Part shown: positions 42,877 through 51,349 of the stretch, piece after piece | How the letters are laid out: each line of letters starts with the position of its first letter | Position numbering within the stretch: the stretch's first letter is position 1 | DNA from: GCA-2728135 sp002728135 | GTDB taxonomy: Bacteria; Pseudomonadota; Alphaproteobacteria; UBA828 | NCBI GenBank assembly: GCA_963997635.1 | Contig: CAXEND010000003.1 | Location: forward strand, 92,766 to 156,765 | Direction: 5' to 3' | DNA: 64,000 nt | The notes under the pieces: model-generated | Database searches by the model: none | What the model was told of the DNA's origin: nothing | What the model saw: only the letters and a program-made list of their open reading frames with translations | Position numbers and translations under genes: made by a program

Positions 42877-44628
42877 TTAATCATTAACATGTTTTTTATC
42901 TACGATACCGCTTGTATCACCATACTTATTAATCCATTTCTTTTCATAACCATAGTCTATCGTGGCCTTTTCTGATGATATAAATCCTTCAAGGACATCT
43001 TCTACAACTGCTTTGGGGTCACGTTTTGAAGGGTCTCCAAAACCTCCACCACCCGGCGCTTTAACAGAAACACGATCTCCTGGTTTTACCGGTACGTTAG
43101 AATATTTACTTGGACTAACTTTACCGAACGCTTCTGAAATTGTTTGCCAATTATTTTGACCTGATGCTTGATAAAGAGTAGCCCCTGATATCCCATCTTG
43201 TCCGTTGAAAAGACCCCACGCCTGCTTTTTATGCTTATTAGTCATCTGACTAATAAGCATATCCCCACCAGTACAGAGCATTGTTTTTGAAATACTTAGA
43301 CCACCTCTATGCTGCCCGGCACCCCCAGAGTCCTGTCTAAGTGCATACTCTTCGACAATCCATGGAAATCTTGTTTCAAAAACCTCTGTAGGTGTATTAG
43401 CACAATTTCCGTTTATGGAATCTGTAGCATCATTCCCATCTGCAAAATCTCTTCCTCCATAGCCAACATATGTAAAGTCAAAGGCACCAAAAGGCTGGTC
43501 ATTGTCTTCATCCCATCCTCCGAAAACAAAGCAACCATGGGTTGTACCTTCAGAGGCCATTACCCTGTTGGGAGCAGCCTTTGATAAGGCACCAAAAATG
43601 CATGCAACAATAAGTGGATGTGTTTCAGTATTCCCACCTACTTCAGATCCAGGGTAGTTTACATTCATGATTGTTCCAGCTGGGGCTATAACTCGAATAG
43701 GACGGAAACAGCCAGAATTTTTTGGAATAGATTCATCTGTTAAGTTAAGCATGGCGTTAAAAGATGCAGAATATGCAACTCCAAGTGTTGCATTAATGGG
43801 TCCCTTCGCTTGAGGAGACGAGCCGGTGTAGTCAATTACAACTTCATCTCCTTGAACAAAAACTGTGACTTTAATCGTGTATTCTTTGTCTTCAATCCCA
43901 TCATCTTCTAAGCCATCTTCAAACTCGTATCTCCCATCTGGGATTGAGGAAATTTCTGACCTCATACGGCTTTCAGAGTAATCCATTAAATCAATTATTG
44001 TTGTCCTGAAAGTTTTTTTTCCATATTTTTTTATAAGGTCAACAAGCCTACTTTCACCTAAGTCAACAGCACTAATCATTGCCCGTAAATCACCGTAATT
44101 ACCTCTAGGGGTACGGACGTTTGCAAGGAGTAGTTTCCATACTTCTGGAACATCTTTCCCTTCTTTGATTATCTTTACCGGTGGGATTCTTACACCTTCA
44201 TGAAAAATTTCAGTAGCTTCTCCAGGAAATCCTCCAGGAACCATACCTCCAACCTCAACAAAGTGACCGATGGTAACGGCAAACCCCATGAGTTCATCAT
44301 CAACAAATATAGGTTTGAACATTGTGTGTTCAGGTGTATGGAGACCTCCTCTGTAAGGGTCGTTATGAACGATTACATCACCTTTCTTGATATTTGAGAG
44401 GGAAATCTCTTTTACCATAGAGCGGACTAAAAGAGGCACACCCCCGATCTGTGCGGGGCAATATTCTGCTACTGCAATCATTTCACCTTCAGGGCTTGCG
44501 AGTGCACATGTGAAATCTTCAGCCTCTGAAAAAATTGTTGAATAGGCAGTCTTTTGAACATTTACACCCATCTCACGGCATATGGCTACCATCGCTGATT
44601 CAATGATATTCATTGTTACCATATCCAT
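42877..44628 (-). CDS. hyuB: hydantoinase B / oxoprolinase family protein
   Basis: Subunit of ATP-dependent hydantoinase-type enzymes (N-methylhydantoinase, acetone/acetophenone carboxylase relatives), 583 residues. Diagnostic segments: CREMGVNVQKTAYSTIFSEAEDFTCAL, IHNDPYRGGLHTPEHT, GHFVEVGGMVPGGFPG, SPQAKGPINATLGVAYS, EVGGNTETHPLI and the C-terminal RVSVKAPGGGGFGDPSKRD. AAAGGAGAAAA precedes the ATG. It is the second of two HyuB paralogues in tandem, 53 bases after the first. A near-perfect hairpin lies in its coding region at 43231-43260. Confidence 0.92.
   Translation of the reverse strand: MDMVTMNIIESAMVAICREMGVNVQKTAYSTIFSEAEDFTCALASPEGEMIAVAEYCPAQIGGVPLLVRSMVKEISLSNIKKGDVIVHNDPYRGGLHTPEHTMFKPIFVDDELMGFAVTIGHFVEVGGMVPGGFPGEATEIFHEGVRIPPVKIIKEGKDVPEVWKLLLANVRTPRGNYGDLRAMISAVDLGESRLVDLIKKYGKKTFRTTIIDLMDYSESRMRSEISSIPDGRYEFEDGLEDDGIEDKEYTIKVTVFVQGDEVVIDYTGSSPQAKGPINATLGVAYSASFNAMLNLTDESIPKNSGCFRPIRVIAPAGTIMNVNYPGSEVGGNTETHPLIVACIFGALSKAAPNRVMASEGTTHGCFVFGGWDEDNDQPFGAFDFTYVGYGGRDFADGNDATDSINGNCANTPTEVFETRFPWIVEEYALRQDSGGAGQHRGGLSISKTMLCTGGDMLISQMTNKHKKQAWGLFNGQDGISGATLYQASGQNNWQTISEAFGKVSPSKYSNVPVKPGDRVSVKAPGGGGFGDPSKRDPKAVVEDVLEGFISSEKATIDYGYEKKWINKYGDTSGIVDKKHVND
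43231..43260. repeat. 14-base perfect inverted repeat inside hyuB coding sequence
   Basis: ATGCTTATTAGTCA, two bases, then TGACTAATAAGCAT. The RNA of either strand could form a 14-pair hairpin. In the gene it encodes the MLISQMTNKH segment; the paralogue at the same place has a different peptide and no such symmetry. It could affect mRNA stability or be a site for a binding protein, or be coincidental. Confidence 0.6.
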
Positions 44629-44681
44629 AATTTTCTCCTTTTTAATTGGCTAGTAAATCTGAGAATATAAAAAAGTATTGT

Positions 44682-46367
44682 TTATAGTCCATAATCTAGG
44701 GAAGCAGCCTTTTCAGTTATAAAGCCCTCTCTAATATCTTCTTCTATTCTTTCTTTTTCTCTATCAGAAGGTTTTCCATAGCCACCACCGCCTGGAACTA
44801 CTAATTTAACTCTGTCACCAGGCCTGATTGTTATATTAGAATATTTGCTGCTTGAAACTTTACCGAATACTTCTGTGACTGGTTGCCAGTCACTTTTTCC
44901 ATCTAATTGAATTAATGTTGCACCATTTCCTCCCTCTTTTCCACCAAGGAGCCCCCATGTACGAACACGATGTCTGTCAGTGCACTGGCTTGCAGTTATA
45001 TCTGTTCTAGTGGCACGTAGAATCCTCTGAAACCCTAGTCCTCCTCTGAATTCTCCTGCTCCACCGGAGTCTGGTGTCATGGCAAAGTCTTCTACTATCC
45101 ATGGAAACCTAGTCTCAAAGACTTCTGTTGGGTTAAAGCGACAATTGCCGTTCATGCAAATAACACAATCGTTACCATCGAATCCTTCTCTACCTCCCCA
45201 TCCTCCAGACATAAGGTCATAACAGGCAAAATATTCATCATAGTCAGGATGGTGTCCACCAAATACAAAATTGACTGCCGTGCCACTCTCTGCTGCAAAA
45301 CTCCTGTGAGGAACTCCTGTTGCTAAAGCTCCTACTACTAAGGCAGCTAATCTTGGATGTGTTTCAGTATTTCCTGCAACCTCTGGGGCGGGATAGTTTA
45401 CATTGGTGACTGTGCCTGGCGCAGCCAATACTCTAATAGGTTTAAAACATCCTGAGTTCTTAGGGATTGATGGATCAGTTAGGTGAAACATAGCATTGTA
45501 TGTTGCACTCCATGTAACACCTAGTGTGGCATTTATGGGTCCTTTTGCTTGTGGATCTGAGCGGCTAAAATCAGCAATAACCTCATCACCTTGAACGTAA
45601 ACGTCAACGCGTATGAAAAATGGTTTATTGCTATTTCCATCGTTTTCTATTTCATCTTCAAAAGAATAATGTCCATCAGGGAAAGCTTCAATTTCTGCAC
45701 GCATTCTTTTTTCAGAATATATTGCCAAATCTGCATTTGTTTTTTGGAATTCTTGCTTACCATATTTTTTTACGACCTCAGTGAGTCTGCGTGAGCCAAC
45801 CTCTAAGGCACCTATCATGGCCATCAAGTCTCCATAATTGTATCGGGGTGTTCGAACATTTGCGAGGAGTAATTTCCATACTTCTGGTACATCTTTTCCT
45901 TTTTTCCTGATTTTTACAGGTGGTACACGGAACCCTTCATGGAAGATCTCTGTTGCTTCTCCTGCAAATCCACCTGGTACCATTCCTCCAACTTCTGCAA
46001 CGTGTCCAATGGCTACTAGGTAACCTAGAGGTTCTCCTTCATGGAAGAAGGGCATAAATAGAGTATGTTCTGGGACATGCAGACCTCCTCGGTATGGATC
46101 ATTATGGATAATAACATCACCTTCAGAAAGAGTATCTAAAGGGATTTCTTGGGAACAAGTTTTAATTAAAAGTGGCATTCCACCAATTTGGGCAGGACAA
46201 TATTCTGCCACTGATATCATATCTCCATTGGTATCAGCGATGGCACAAGTAAAGTCTAATCCTTCATTAAAGATTGTTGAATATGAGGTTTTCATCAAGG
46301 TGATTCCCATCTCTCGGCAGATTGAAACCAACGTTGAGTCCAGTATATTCATAGTAACTAGATCCAT
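44682..46367 (-). CDS. hyuB: hydantoinase B / oxoprolinase family protein
   Basis: Second HyuB paralogue, 561 residues, aligned along its whole length with the neighbour at 42877: CREMGITLMKTSYSTIFNEGLDFTCAI, IIHNDPYRGGLHVPEHT, GGMVPGGFAGEATEIFHEG, AKGPINATLGVTWS, GNTETHPRLA and VPGGGGYGKPSDRE. It lacks about 20 C-terminal residues of the other copy. AGGAAG before the ATG. The two are diverged enough to be separate subunits or to have different substrates rather than a fresh duplication. Transcribed after hyuA and the Zn-ribbon gene. Confidence 0.92.
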   Translation of the reverse strand: MDLVTMNILDSTLVSICREMGITLMKTSYSTIFNEGLDFTCAIADTNGDMISVAEYCPAQIGGMPLLIKTCSQEIPLDTLSEGDVIIHNDPYRGGLHVPEHTLFMPFFHEGEPLGYLVAIGHVAEVGGMVPGGFAGEATEIFHEGFRVPPVKIRKKGKDVPEVWKLLLANVRTPRYNYGDLMAMIGALEVGSRRLTEVVKKYGKQEFQKTNADLAIYSEKRMRAEIEAFPDGHYSFEDEIENDGNSNKPFFIRVDVYVQGDEVIADFSRSDPQAKGPINATLGVTWSATYNAMFHLTDPSIPKNSGCFKPIRVLAAPGTVTNVNYPAPEVAGNTETHPRLAALVVGALATGVPHRSFAAESGTAVNFVFGGHHPDYDEYFACYDLMSGGWGGREGFDGNDCVICMNGNCRFNPTEVFETRFPWIVEDFAMTPDSGGAGEFRGGLGFQRILRATRTDITASQCTDRHRVRTWGLLGGKEGGNGATLIQLDGKSDWQPVTEVFGKVSSSKYSNITIRPGDRVKLVVPGGGGYGKPSDREKERIEEDIREGFITEKAASLDYGL

Positions 46368-46399
46368 AATCTTACTTCCTTAATTAAATTTTAACTCGT

Positions 46400-46615
46400 T
46401 TAGGCAGTTTCATGAATCCCTTCTCTAGGTAATGGAATTTTAGGTTCTTCAACACCATTTGCCCTTGCTGTTGCCCATTTTGAACACCAATCTGAGCAAA
46501 ATAATTTCTCCACCCCAGATATTTTTTCTTTTATCCCATCATCATAGATTAACATGCCGCAATTATCACACTTTACATAACGTTCAATGTAGTAACCATT
46601 GTCAGAAAAACGCAT
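46400..46615 (-). CDS. small zinc-ribbon protein of the hydantoinase operon
   Basis: A 71-residue protein with two cysteine pairs: CDNCG near residue 16 and FCSDWC near 40, a likely zinc site, and otherwise polar residues with no membrane segment. It is embedded between hyuA (40 bases upstream) and the first hyuB (32 bases downstream) on the same strand, so it is probably a subunit or assembly factor of the same enzyme. I do not recognise a named family; small zinc-binding gamma subunits of acetone-carboxylase-type enzymes are a functional analogy only. Confidence 0.75.
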   Translation of the reverse strand: MRFSDNGYYIERYVKCDNCGMLIYDDGIKEKISGVEKLFCSDWCSKWATARANGVEEPKIPLPREGIHETA

Positions 46616-46655
46616 CTATTTATATCCCTTCTAGAAGTTAAAAAAATTTTCCATA

Positions 46656-48704
46656 TTATCGATTAGTTGAAGCTATTTTCCCAAGTAATAGATGTCCATA
46701 TTCATCAACCAGCACTTTCTGTTCTGGACGCACAACTGTAACTGAGGCCGGCTCTTCAATAACAACCGGACCTTCTAAAGAATGCCCCATTTTAAGCTGG
46801 TCTCTTTGATAAATTCTTGTTTCAAGTTTGCCCTCATCAAATGTAACTAACCTAGATCCAACTGGTTCTGGTTTGTCATGTCCTTTTGTGATTGTTGGGA
46901 GGTCGGGACGCTCAGTAACTGCTACAGCAGTTAGTTTTACACTAATCAATTCAATGATTTCACCGGGTATATCAAAATTAAAACGGTCACGATGAGCTTG
47001 GTGAAACTGTTCCCATCCTGATAAGATTGTAATATCATTGAATTCATCAAATGATATTGGCACTTCAAGCTCATGATTTTGGCCAAAATACCTCATCTCA
47101 AGCGAGCGGTATAAATTAATTTCTCCCTTGTGTCCTTGTAAATTTAATGATTCTACAGCTTCTTGAGATAATTCTTTTATTACTTTATTTGCATGGTCAC
47201 GATTAAACGCTTTCGAAGTCATTTGAGTTGTTCGTTCGAGATCAATTCTAGCATCTGTCATTGTAAAGCCGAAGGCAGAGAACTGTCCGGGGTGATTGGG
47301 AATAATCCCGCTTGGGATACCTGAGTGATACATAAGATCGGAGACATGAACAGGGCCAGCTCCACCAAACCCTAATAGAGTAAAATCCCTAGGGTCTAGA
47401 CCTCTTTCAGTCAACACTGATCTTAATGCCCCAATCATGTTGTTATTAGCAATTTGAACAATTGCTAGTGCTGTTTGGTCAATATTTTTATTAATCGATT
47501 CAGCTATCTTGCCAATAGCTTGGTTGGCCACCTCTTGATTTAATTGCATTGAGCCTCCTAAAAAATTGGAAGGGCTTATACGGCCTAAAACCACGTTTGC
47601 ATCAGTAACTGTTGCTTCATTTCCACCTTGATCATAGCAAGCTGGTCCTGGTTGAGCTCCAGCACTTTGGGGTCCTACTCTAAGCATACCTCCTTTGTCG
47701 ATCCAAGCTAGAGAACCTCCGCCAGCTCCCATTGTTCGTATATCGATCATAGGAATTTGTATTGGCACTCCGAATTCTATTTCAAAACTTGTTGTGAAAC
47801 TCTCACGCCCACTAACTACTGTTGATACATCGGTAGAAGTTCCACCCATGTCTAAAGTTACAAGATGTTCAACTCCTACTAGACTAGATATATGTTTTGC
47901 ACCAACAACGCCACCGGTTGGGCCAGAAAGAGTCATTTGAATAGGTGCATTTTTGGCTGCATCAAGGCTCATTTCTCCACCGTTTGATTTAATTACAGCT
48001 ACCCGTTTACCAATACCTTTTTTTGTAAATTGTTCCTCTACTCTGCCAATATGATGACTCACTAAGGGTCTTATATAAGCATCAGCTATTGTGGTTGATG
48101 CACGTTCGTATTCCTTCCATTTAGGCAAAACAGAATATGAAATCGAAACAGGTTTATCTGGGCATTCATTAGAAAAAATATCAGCAACGCGCCGTTCATG
48201 TATTGGGTTTACGTAAGAGAATAATAGACATACTGCTATTGCCTTTATATTCGGATCGTTTGCTATTGTTCTTGCCAGAGTTTTAATTTCATTCTCGTCT
48301 AATGGTTCGTATTCTTCCCCTCTGGCAGTTATTCGTCCCCCTATTTCAAAACAGTATCTACGTTTTGCAAGGGGTTTAGATTTAATCCATGTGAGATCAT
48401 AGTGACTTTTTCTTTTTCCCCTTTGAATGAAAGGTACATCACGAAATCCACGTGTTGTTACATAGGCTACAACAGACCCTTTTCTCTCTAAAATTGCATT
48501 TGTTGCAATAGTCGTACCTAGGCGGAGGTGATCAACGGCTTCAATAGCATTAGCATCATAATTTTCTAGTCCGCTGAGTATCCCTTCTATTGGATCTTTG
48601 GGAGTAGATAATGTTTTCCATACATCTAATTTTTGTGTTTGTGGATCAAATGCTACAAAATCAGTAAAAGTGCCCCCAACATCAATTCCGACTAGGTGTC
48701 TCAT
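46656..48704 (-). CDS. hyuA: hydantoinase A / oxoprolinase family protein
   Basis: ATP-binding partner of HyuB, 682 residues. Actin-like ATPase motifs are clear: GIDVGGTFTDFVAFD at the N-terminus, LRLGTTIATNAILERKG, SGPTGGVVGAKHI, LDMGGTSTDVSTV, GAGGGSLAWID and GFGGAGPVHVSDL. The C-terminal GPVVIEEPASVTVVRPEQ is also typical. Members open hydantoin or oxoproline rings, or carboxylate ketones, with ATP. Because N-carbamoylsarcosine amidase and sarcosine oxidase lie in the same region, N-methylhydantoin is the favoured substrate; 5-oxoproline is less likely since pxpABC is present. That substrate call is inference. GGAAGG precedes the start. Confidence 0.92.
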   Translation of the reverse strand: MRHLVGIDVGGTFTDFVAFDPQTQKLDVWKTLSTPKDPIEGILSGLENYDANAIEAVDHLRLGTTIATNAILERKGSVVAYVTTRGFRDVPFIQRGKRKSHYDLTWIKSKPLAKRRYCFEIGGRITARGEEYEPLDENEIKTLARTIANDPNIKAIAVCLLFSYVNPIHERRVADIFSNECPDKPVSISYSVLPKWKEYERASTTIADAYIRPLVSHHIGRVEEQFTKKGIGKRVAVIKSNGGEMSLDAAKNAPIQMTLSGPTGGVVGAKHISSLVGVEHLVTLDMGGTSTDVSTVVSGRESFTTSFEIEFGVPIQIPMIDIRTMGAGGGSLAWIDKGGMLRVGPQSAGAQPGPACYDQGGNEATVTDANVVLGRISPSNFLGGSMQLNQEVANQAIGKIAESINKNIDQTALAIVQIANNNMIGALRSVLTERGLDPRDFTLLGFGGAGPVHVSDLMYHSGIPSGIIPNHPGQFSAFGFTMTDARIDLERTTQMTSKAFNRDHANKVIKELSQEAVESLNLQGHKGEINLYRSLEMRYFGQNHELEVPISFDEFNDITILSGWEQFHQAHRDRFNFDIPGEIIELISVKLTAVAVTERPDLPTITKGHDKPEPVGSRLVTFDEGKLETRIYQRDQLKMGHSLEGPVVIEEPASVTVVRPEQKVLVDEYGHLLLGKIASTNR

Positions 48705-48736
48705 ATTTTTTACCTTCCAATAGAAATTATTTGCAA

Positions 48737-50164
48737 TTACTTTTTTATACCAGCTTTCTGTCCTTTAAAAGGGGAAAGTCCAGCTGGTGCAAATTTAGCA
48801 AAATACTCTGTAAGAGCTCCTGGTATTCGACCTTCATCCTCGGCCTTATCTCTAGCAACCACAGCTTTTCTGACAATTTTCCCACCAAAGTACCTTATGG
48901 GTTCGGGAGGGAAGTCACGACCAAGCTTTCGGACTAATCTACAAGTTGACCATTCGTCTTTTGTTTCTAAAACCATCGAAGATAATATACGTCCTCCGAG
49001 ATATGTAGGGCCAACCCCGTTACCAGAGTATCCAGCTCCATATATGATGTCTTCCCTACCATCTAAATATCCAAAAAAGGGAAGGCCATTGCTGGATCGA
49101 TCTATTGGTCCAGTCCAGCTAGAATCTATTTTGACATCTTTTAATTTTGGATAAGTCCATTTAAGCCATTCAGTTACATCATTACTGAGACGGGATGGCC
49201 CATCAAACATTTTGCCAAGATTACCACCATAGGGTGTAAGACCGTTCATTCCCCCTTTCCCAAAAGCTATCCTTCCGTCAACTGTTGTTCTGTAATAATG
49301 TACTAACATTCTACTATCAGATATGGTCAACCCGTTATCATATCCAATTTCTTTTAATTTGTTTGGTATTGGTTCAGTTGCGACAATGTCACTCGACACA
49401 ACTATAAGAGACTTCCTTAACTCTGCAAAGCGTATACTCCATGCGTTGATTGCCAAGACTACTTTTTGAGCTATGACAGTACCTTGTGGCGTATGAACTT
49501 TTACTGGTTTTTCTTTTTGTAATCTCGTTAGTGGTGTTTTTTCATAAATTCGGATCCCCTTTTGTAAAGCAACTCTTCTTAAGCCTCTGGCTAATTGAGC
49601 GGGTTGTATACTTGCAGGAACATCTTCAAAAACTCCAGATATATGGCGTTCAGAACCACTTTTTTTTGCCACTTCTTCAGAGGTCCATCTTTCAAATGGA
49701 TACTCCTGATATTTTTCAGCAGCGGCAAGTGTAGGCTCCCAAGCACCTATCTGAGCCTGATTGGTAGCAGCCCATAACCAACCATCTTGACGAAACGCAG
49801 CATTAATATGATTCTCAGAGCAGAATTCACCAATTTTTTTAACAGCTTCTGCGGATGCTTTTGCTAAGCGAACTGCTTCTTCTCCACCACAGAGTTTTTC
49901 TAGTGTTAGAAATTTTCCCCACCAACTCAGTACAAACCCGCCATTTCTTCCGCTAGGGCCGGCACCACATGTGTCTTTTTCAATGATAGCTATATCTATA
50001 GCAGGGTCTTCATTCTTGAGATGAATTGCTGTCCAAAGGCCTGTAAAGCCTCCTCCAACTATACATATATCTGCTGTAGTATTACCAATTAATTCTGTAT
50101 GTTCTGTATTATTTTCATCTAATGCTTCATTTAACCAATGGCTATTTTTTCTATAATCTTCCAT
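48737..50164 (-). CDS. FAD-dependent amine oxidase (DAO/DadA-type)
   Basis: Glycine/D-amino-acid-oxidase-fold flavoenzyme, 475 residues. The FAD loop ADICIVGGGFTGLWTAIHLK lies near 31-50, followed by GPSGRNGGFVLSWWGK, IDRSSNGLPFFGYLDG and the C-terminal YGAGYSGNGVGPTYLGGRILSSMVL. The early SHWLNEAL leader and overall layout resemble gamma-glutamylputrescine or N-methyl-amino-acid oxidases. It lies between the tartrate-dehydrogenase-like gene and hyuA on the same strand, so it may oxidise another N-methylated or D-amino compound of the same pathway. Confidence 0.88.
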   Translation of the reverse strand: MEDYRKNSHWLNEALDENNTEHTELIGNTTADICIVGGGFTGLWTAIHLKNEDPAIDIAIIEKDTCGAGPSGRNGGFVLSWWGKFLTLEKLCGGEEAVRLAKASAEAVKKIGEFCSENHINAAFRQDGWLWAATNQAQIGAWEPTLAAAEKYQEYPFERWTSEEVAKKSGSERHISGVFEDVPASIQPAQLARGLRRVALQKGIRIYEKTPLTRLQKEKPVKVHTPQGTVIAQKVVLAINAWSIRFAELRKSLIVVSSDIVATEPIPNKLKEIGYDNGLTISDSRMLVHYYRTTVDGRIAFGKGGMNGLTPYGGNLGKMFDGPSRLSNDVTEWLKWTYPKLKDVKIDSSWTGPIDRSSNGLPFFGYLDGREDIIYGAGYSGNGVGPTYLGGRILSSMVLETKDEWSTCRLVRKLGRDFPPEPIRYFGGKIVRKAVVARDKAEDEGRIPGALTEYFAKFAPAGLSPFKGQKAGIKK

Positions 50165-50252
50165 CAGTTTCTACCTCGTTTTAGAATTTTGTTGGAAAGA
50201 TACATTCTAGATTAAATTTTAGACAAGAGAGTTTTAAGAATAACCCATAAAC

Positions 50253-51308
50253 CTATATTGCATCAATTATTGCTTTGCCCATTTCTGAAGTAGAGGCTTT
50301 TCCTCCAAGGTCTTGAGTTTTTATCTCTCCACTACTTAATACTTTAACTATTGCATTCTCTAGTGATTCTGCTGACTCATAAAGGCCTAAATGTTCAAGC
50401 ATCATTGCGCCAGTCCATATTTGTGCGATTGGATTTGCAATCCCTTTTCCAGCTATATCAGGGGCAGAACCGTGCACTGGTTCAAACATTGAGGGAAAAT
50501 TTTTATCAGGATTGATATTTCCCGCTGGAGCAAGCCCCATCCCACCAGCGACTGCAGCTCCTAAGTCTGAAAGAATATCTCCAAATAGATTAGACCCTAC
50601 AACTACATCAAACCAGTCAGGGTGCTGAACGAAATGTGCAGATAAAATATCTATATGGAATTGATTTGTTTCGATATCAGGGTAGGATTTTTTAATTTCA
50701 TCAAATCTCTCATCCCAATATGGCATCGTGTGGATGATTCCGTTTGATTTAGTCGCGGAAGTTAGTGTTTTTCCTCTTTTCTGAGCTATCTTAAAAGCGT
50801 AATGCAATGCCCTATCTACACCGAAACGTGAAAAAACACTTTCCTGAATAACCATTTCTTGATCAGTGCCCTCATAAATACGGCCGCCCATCTCAGAATA
50901 TTCACCTTCATTATTTTCTCTGACAATGATGAAATCTATATCTTCTGGGTTGCGATCACTTAGAGGAGTTGTAACGCCAGGTAGTAGTTTGATGGGGCGT
51001 ACGTTAACATATTGCTGAAAAGCCCTGCGGATAGGTATTAGTAGTCCCCATAATGATATATGGTCTGGGACTCCAGGAAAACCAACAGCGCCTAAGAAAA
51101 TTGAATCAAAAGGTTTTAGTAGGTCAATGCCATCTTTAGGCATCATATAGCCAGTCTTGCTATATACTTCGCATGACCAGTCAAAATTTTCCCATTTGAA
51201 ACTGGCCCCAAACTTTGATCCAGCTTTTTCAACAGCTGATATAGCTTCTGGAAGAACCTCTTTTCCGATTCCATCACCCGGTATTGCTGCTATACGGTGA
51301 ACACTCAT
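50253..51308 (-). CDS. ttuC: tartrate/isopropylmalate dehydrogenase-family oxidoreductase
   Basis: NAD-dependent beta-decarboxylating dehydrogenase, 351 residues. IAAIPGDGIGKEVLPEA opens it; IVRENNEGEYSEMGGRIYEGT, VVGSNLFGDILSDLGAAVAGGMGLAP and EPVHGSAPDIAGKGIANP are family hallmarks. The GAVGFPGVPDHISLWGLLIPIRR segment, with no leucine-binding residues of LeuB, matches tartrate/D-malate dehydrogenases. It leads the minus-strand run that continues with the FAD oxidase and hyu genes (88 bases to the next). Role in that pathway is not obvious; leuB is less likely because no leu genes are nearby. Confidence 0.88.
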   Translation of the reverse strand: MSVHRIAAIPGDGIGKEVLPEAISAVEKAGSKFGASFKWENFDWSCEVYSKTGYMMPKDGIDLLKPFDSIFLGAVGFPGVPDHISLWGLLIPIRRAFQQYVNVRPIKLLPGVTTPLSDRNPEDIDFIIVRENNEGEYSEMGGRIYEGTDQEMVIQESVFSRFGVDRALHYAFKIAQKRGKTLTSATKSNGIIHTMPYWDERFDEIKKSYPDIETNQFHIDILSAHFVQHPDWFDVVVGSNLFGDILSDLGAAVAGGMGLAPAGNINPDKNFPSMFEPVHGSAPDIAGKGIANPIAQIWTGAMMLEHLGLYESAESLENAIVKVLSSGEIKTQDLGGKASTSEMGKAIIDAI

Positions 51309-51349
51309 ATGGAATAACTCCTAAAATTATATATTATCAGATCTTTATC

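Noticed and set aside
43231..43260. Hairpin in hyuB as a transcription terminator
   Set aside because: It lies mid-gene, is AT-rich, and no T-tract follows on the transcribed (minus) strand.
42877..48704. Hydantoinase operon as a second 5-oxoprolinase
   Set aside because: HyuA/HyuB are homologous to eukaryotic-type 5-oxoprolinase, but pxpABC already covers that reaction and the neighbours point to N-methylhydantoin. Not excluded, only less likely.
48696..49154. 152-codon plus-strand open frame
   Set aside because: Antisense to the C-terminal part of the FAD oxidoreductase, whose motifs are intact; no ribosome site or family match.
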